Made by a program: the position numbers and the translations under genes. Below are positions 59,066 to 64,000 of a DNA stretch of 64,000 bases, one piece after another. Source of the stretch: Holothuria scabra (taxonomy: Eukaryota > Echinodermata > Holothuroidea > Aspidochirotida > Holothuriidae). The stretch covers positions 41,634,846 through 41,698,845 of the forward strand of contig CM074193.1 of NCBI GenBank assembly GCA_037179385.1, read 5' to 3'. Within the stretch, counting starts at the first letter, position 1. Each line of letters opens with the position of its first letter. Below the pieces are notes generated by a model. It was not told where the DNA came from. It was given only the letters and a program-made list of their open reading frames with translations, and searched no databases.

Positions 59066-61075
59066 ATATGTGTGTGAATCGGTAGTATAGTAAATTGCAA
59101 TCCCTCGCCATTACTGTGTAAGCTTTAATACAACAAACAGGTCCGCCTCGAAGCCGACTCCATTTTAACTATTTTTATCCCCTTTATCTTTATTACCAAA
59201 ACATTTCACTGAAGGTTGATTCAGATAGCGGTTGAGGTTTAAGTTGTATCGTTAAACCATTATCGTAGCTAGATGGAGTTTCTTAACAGTCAGTGTTGCA
59301 AAGCAGCAATCATGCAGGAAGTATAGGCTAGGCCACAGTACAGTATCCATGGCCATCCACAACCCTATGCAGACAGCTGCCCGACCAACTCTGAGAAATT
59401 TAATTTTGACACTAACCTGATCTACCCAAATTGTTTCGTTTGTAATTGCCCCCCAAAAATAGTGTGGCTGAGGCCATAACAAAAACTAGGCCTAGGGCCT
59501 AGCCACCTAAGTTTACAGTACAAAATGTAACGTTAGAGATATCAATGGGCTATGATCAAATCTAGATATCTTAGTATTAACCTGTCGTTGATTGTATAAG
59601 TTACGGCCTGTGTAAATAGAGGTATGTGCGCAGCACCCCCTGCTATACATGCACAGTATAATATACACACTGCCTTCAGCTGGCTGCTCAGCATGTATTG
59701 TTAGAGGAGCGCTCATGAACATGGGCAATAACATGACACCCGGCCTCCTTCAATAATTCCATTAAAAGTAGGGAATCCCCAAACTTTTAAGGAAGTGGCT
59801 TCATTCATAAATGAAAGAAGCCAATCAGTGAGCATGATTCTTCGTAACAGAGGTTTGTTTGATGTAAAGTATGAAGCAGCTGCGTAATGATTTTCAGCTG
59901 ACTGTTACCCTGTACAGCTGCTGCTATGTACGTTGTTGGTCATTATAGGAACTTTTGTGAAACTTTTTTCAAGTCATGTCTTGCAAACATTTATTTGTGA
60001 TGCAACGCACAGTGGCACACAAAATACTTGAAAGACACTACCGTGTATGCGTACATTTAGTGCTTTCAGATTTCATTGTATTAAATAATCATGTTCATTA
60101 TAAATGTATTGGTGGTGTTGAAGTAAAGCCTGTCACAACAGGTTCCTTGTTTGGGGTTCGCAGATTTAAATGTCCCCCATGACACTGCAACCAATCACAT
60201 GTAAACTAACGTGGGTGGGGTGGAGAAAAGGTGCATATCATATCTCAGTGCAATTTTTGAGTTTCTTGTTCATACTGTAGACATCGTATGCTGTGATTGT
60301 CATTGCAGCTTTACTACTGAAGAACAGTTTTACATTGTTTACTTAACACAAGTCAGCAACCCCGGGGCATGTATGGGATGCGATTTAATTGCATGTAACA
60401 TTTTACTAAACAATAACTTGGGTAGCAAATTAATCGGTGATTAATCGCTTATCGCTGACATCCCGATGTTGATCAAAGGGCATTTATTTGTCTCTGCCTG
60501 TCTGTTTGCCTAACCTAGCAGCTGTCCAAAACTCACAGAGAAATGGCAGTACTTTTTGCTGGATCCTGTACCATGTGAGGGGAACCCTTCAGGACAAATG
60601 AAGGATTCTTGCATTTGATAGGAATTCTTACAGGAATTTGCATCATTTATGAAAATCATGCAAGGAAAACTGAATGATTCCTGCATATGCATGTATTTTA
60701 CCTCCATAATCAACCAAATTTGTCCAAAGTTCACAGCTAAGTTGTAGAATTCCTTCAAGATCCTCTGCCATAGGGAAGAAAATTGGTGGAATGCTGCAGC
60801 ACTTGTCTGCAGTAATCACAAACAGTATCTCAATAGTGTGGTTGGTCTCTCATTCATATATTCATAGGGCACTATGGATACTGTTGATTTTCTGGTTTTC
60901 TTTTTCATATAACCATATCATCAAAAATTCATGAGCATTGTCATGTAGGATCTCCTCTACCATATGAAAGGGCTGTTTTATATTTCTTTAAGGTAATATC
61001 CAGCAATTTTTAATTTTCTCCATTTTGCTTGAGTGTAATTTACCTGCTTGAATATTCATTTTTCATTATTAAAAG
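59066..61075. other. Downstream region, no gene recognised
   Basis: Both strands lack splice-supported or family-recognisable coding sequence. The short open frames near 59980-60180 and 60211-60444 have no support. Around 60560-60720, words such as AGGAATTC and ATGATTCCTGCAT recur in both orientations, as in the foldback elements elsewhere in the window. Confidence 0.45.
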
Positions 61076-61201
61076 GCTGCAGAATTTCAGGCAAGAATAT
61101 TAATGCTTCAAAAGAATGTCCAGGAGAAAGTGGCTCTGTCAAAACCACAAGCCCCAGAAGGGGTGATGGAAAAATCAAAAGCAGGGAGAAGGAAAAATTT
61201 G
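61076..61201 (+). CDS. Candidate exon, unplaced
   Basis: This is a 126-bp phase-0 open block between TTTTTCATTATTAAAAG and GTGAGCTC. It encodes 42 residues beginning AAEFQARILMLQKNVQEKVA and ending in a K/R-rich stretch. It looks coding (helical, charged) and has the same 0-0 phase as the PARP4 tail exons. It could be an alternative downstream PARP4 exon reached from 58876, part of another gene, or chance. I do not recognise it. Confidence 0.3.
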
Positions 61202-61279
61202 GTGAGCTCTTCCAGTTTTTTATTCCTCCCATTTTTGATTCCTTAACACAGTCAGAAGAATCTAATATGCGATGGTATG

Positions 61280-61310
61280 GTGTGTGTGTGTGTGCGTGTG
61301 TTTGTATGTA
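61280..61310. repeat. (TG)n microsatellite
   Basis: Short TG run with one CG interruption; nothing else is notable. Confidence 0.85.
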
Positions 61311-61930
61311 ATGCTGCTTGGAAACAAGATATTTCAAGGTAACATATTGGCTGACATGCTGCTACAATGCTTAGTTCGGAAATGCAGCACCTTCAAGAAA
61401 CTTAAAATCATGCAGTGTGGCTGTCTTGTCGGATTTTTTGACGGAGTTTATTTTGAATTTTTATTCTCAAAGGTTGTGCAGTGGTATATATCTAGTCTCT
61501 CAAACAATAGGCTCAATTAAAAGTTAGCAGGAAGTGACTCTGCTAGCCTGTGGAACAGACTCTGTAGTAGCCAAAAGATGGCGCTCTGTCAAAATTATAA
61601 TACACCTCTCTAAACAGTATAATATACAGAGTCTGCAAACCTTCGTCCAGTTTCCATTTACAGGAATCCCCCATATATGGTGGTCTTGAATGAGATTTTC
61701 TAGAAAGTTGGCAGGCTATTGTATACGTTATGTATGTCATATGTAACTTAGTTGGAAACGTGGGCTGTTCAACAGTGAAGCTGTTGAAAGACTCATAGTA
61801 TTATTTATAGTAGCGAAAGTAAGATTTTTGATATTTGAATGTAGAAGTTGAAACACAAACACAATGGCCTGCTTACAGCAGGCTATGGCTCTGTCAACTT
61901 GTTGATTACAGGGAGCTGCATGTTAGAAAG

Positions 61931-63821
61931 CAGTGGCGTAGCCACTGGGGGGGGGGGGGGCAGAGGGGCAAGTTGCCCCACCGGAAAAATTTTGGGGGAA
62001 GTTTGATGAAAATGGGGAAATTTGATGAATTTTCTCATTCTTACAAGAATTTCTAAAAATTTTTGTGAGAATAAGAAATTGTGTTAAATTTCATGTAACA
62101 AATTAACTCAGATTTCATCAGTGTTGCATGATCTGGCCCTACTTTTCCCCTTGTACACAGTCTCTGCGTTTACACTGTGGGAATTCAGTATTACAGTGTG
62201 TGAAAACTGACAAGTCACTACCTTAGCCCCCAAGGTTATTATATTGTGCTACAAGCTAGAAGTAGCTATACCGATTTTACTCTGTGAACATAAAGATGGA
62301 TGGGGCTGAAACAATCCATGGCCAACGATAAACTTAAAGTTAGTCTAGAAATTAGAATGAATGGGATCCATTGGCATACTTAGATTTTGTTACCTAGCCT
62401 AATCCTTGGAGGCTTACAGGCTAGTTAGCTTCCTGCTTTCTGCTTACTTGGGGTGTAAAAATAAAGGGGTCAATGCGTACCTTGTAGCCTTCTACACTTA
62501 ACAGACTGCTGTTCTAACAGGATATCCTGTGCGATTGAGCCACTATTAGGCCTCCATAGTGGCCTGCGAAGGGGAGACCATTGGGCCATGCCTCTCTCAC
62601 AGATGCCATTTTTTCTTTGTTCTTAAAAATACGTAGTCTAACTTTAGTAACACAGATTTTACTTCAAAAGATAGCACATGTGGCACCAGATTGCTTATAA
62701 GGACACCCAATTTTCAAAAATTTTCAAAGGGGAAGGATTGTGTCTGCAAAGTCCCTCAGTGATGTCAATTTTTTTTAATTCCTACAAATAGACCTAGGCA
62801 AATTCTGTCAAATTCCAATTTTTACTAAAAAAAAGGTAGACTCTGTATCCCACGGGTGGCATTGATAAAAAACTACACGTTTAGATTCTCTTTGCAAGCA
62901 TGAATACGCTATTTCGACCATCTGAGGGGTCTGATTTTTTTAAATTCTTACGCTCCCCGCCAGCTAGTGGTGGGGCTTTGCTCAGTCTTTTGGGCAAAAT
63001 TACATTTTTGGGGTTAAATAAGCTCTTAACTTCCTGATCACTTTGCAGTTTGTGAACATATTTTGAAGTGAGCATTTTATTGCAAATGACAAAAGAAGAA
63101 AGCGACTGGTTAGATTCTTCGTGGAAGTCTGGAAAATGCTTTTTCCGGCCATCTAAGGGGTCTGATTTTCCAAATTTTCTCTAAGCTCCACCCCCAACCG
63201 ATGGTGGCGCTCTGCTTAGGTAATCTTTATTATGACAAAATAAAATTTTGTGGCCAAGAAAAACCACAAATCCTATGCAGACCAATGCTCTTTTATTTTG
63301 ACGCCTAAAGGTTTGCAAATTTAATGACAAGTTTTACTTCATAAGGTAGCATAAATAGCATAAGAATGCATGTAAAGACACAAAAGTTTCAGTTTTATCC
63401 TCATGAACCACCACGATTCAACTTGTAACACTGTTCCTGTCAAAGTTGAAAATCTTGCACCATTTTGCATCTAGGCTCCTTGAAAACATCAAAAAATTTC
63501 CGGACACCCTTCCCCTTAGGCCATACTGCATCCCCCCCCCCATTTCAGAGAAATCCTGCATAACGCCACTGCATTATAGTACATACAAATAAACCAGATA
63601 ATGTTGACCAAAATAATATTCTATAAAGAGTTCTTATTTCCAATTGCTGTATATTATTTTTTAAGATTAAAATGCAGGTAATATGACATAGTGACATGAT
63701 AATGCTGTTATAACTGTAAATTTGCATATTTTATGTGAAATACATATACATTGACCGGGAAAAGTTTTGGGGAAATTTCATACCTTTGCCCCTTCTGGAA
63801 AAAATCCTAGCTACGCCACTG
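61931..63821. mobile_element. hAT-like non-autonomous element, 1.9 kb, with nested material
   Basis: Perfect 12-bp termini CAGTGGCGTAGC (61931) and GCTACGCCACTG (ending 63821) are flanked by TTAGAAAG and TACGAAAG (6 of 8 bases match), as expected for a worn 8-bp target duplication. It contains a second terminus-like ATAACGCCACTGC near 63562, so another family member may be nested inside. No transposase is recognisable. The start of the terminus matches the small MITE at 37619. Confidence 0.72.
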
Positions 63822-64000
63822 TACGAAAGCAGATAAAGCCCTTACCTTCCAAAGCTATCAGGATTGCAGACAATAAATCCTAACTCCCCAAAATTTAAGA
63901 CCACATACAAAAGGGATTAGTAAGGGACAACAACAGTTCTTATCGTCTGCTAAATCTTATATACTTGTGGCATGTTTTCAACCATTGCCATAATATTGCC

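Overview
This window is eukaryotic (animal) DNA. It is AT-rich, with long GT-AG introns packed with SINE, LINE and foldback/MITE-type repeats. Almost all of it is one intron-rich gene on the + strand: an orthologue of PARP4 (vault poly(ADP-ribose) polymerase, vPARP). I could follow 32 coding exons from 622 to a stop at 58885-58887. Their phases chain without a break, giving about 1,774 residues. The 5' end, including the expected N-terminal BRCT domain and start codon, lies before position 1. Domain order matches animal PARP4. The host is probably a marine invertebrate, perhaps a deuterostome such as an echinoderm or hemichordate. That placement is an inference from the repeats and the protein, and the species cannot be read from this window.

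Layout: 622-7313 encodes the region before the catalytic core and the PARP helical regulatory region. 7663-11004 encodes the ADP-ribosyltransferase domain with an intact H-Y-E triad. 11967-17951 encodes the VIT (vault protein inter-alpha-trypsin) domain. 19176-22935 encodes the vWA domain with a full MIDAS. 23757-29716 encodes the conserved region after vWA. 32040-58887 encodes a low-complexity tail, first acidic and then proline-rich. The C-terminal MVP-binding region known in mammalian PARP4 is not recognisable. Either this gene ends earlier, with an AATAAA at 59046, or more exons follow; one candidate exon is at 61076-61201.

The most striking points concern splicing architecture. (1) The exon carrying the vWA MIDAS motif is present twice, with equal length and phase, 222 bp apart, so only one can be used per transcript. 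(2) One exon's acceptor and 5' half are triplicated in 143-bp units. (3) Another exon's 3' end plus its donor site was amplified into a 12-copy intronic array with alternating 111/118-bp spacing. (4) Exons 26 and 27 are an old exon-plus-intron duplication, and one copy preserves the empty insertion site of a small transposon found in the other.

The introns hold a tRNA-derived SINE family (five copies, all + orientation), two decayed LINEs, piggyBac-like and hAT-like non-autonomous elements, several foldback elements, a 100-bp satellite, and three arrays of a repeat that carries perfect DR1 (AGGTCA-A-AGGTCA) motifs. I see no second convincing protein gene, no functional tRNA or rRNA gene and no CRISPR array.
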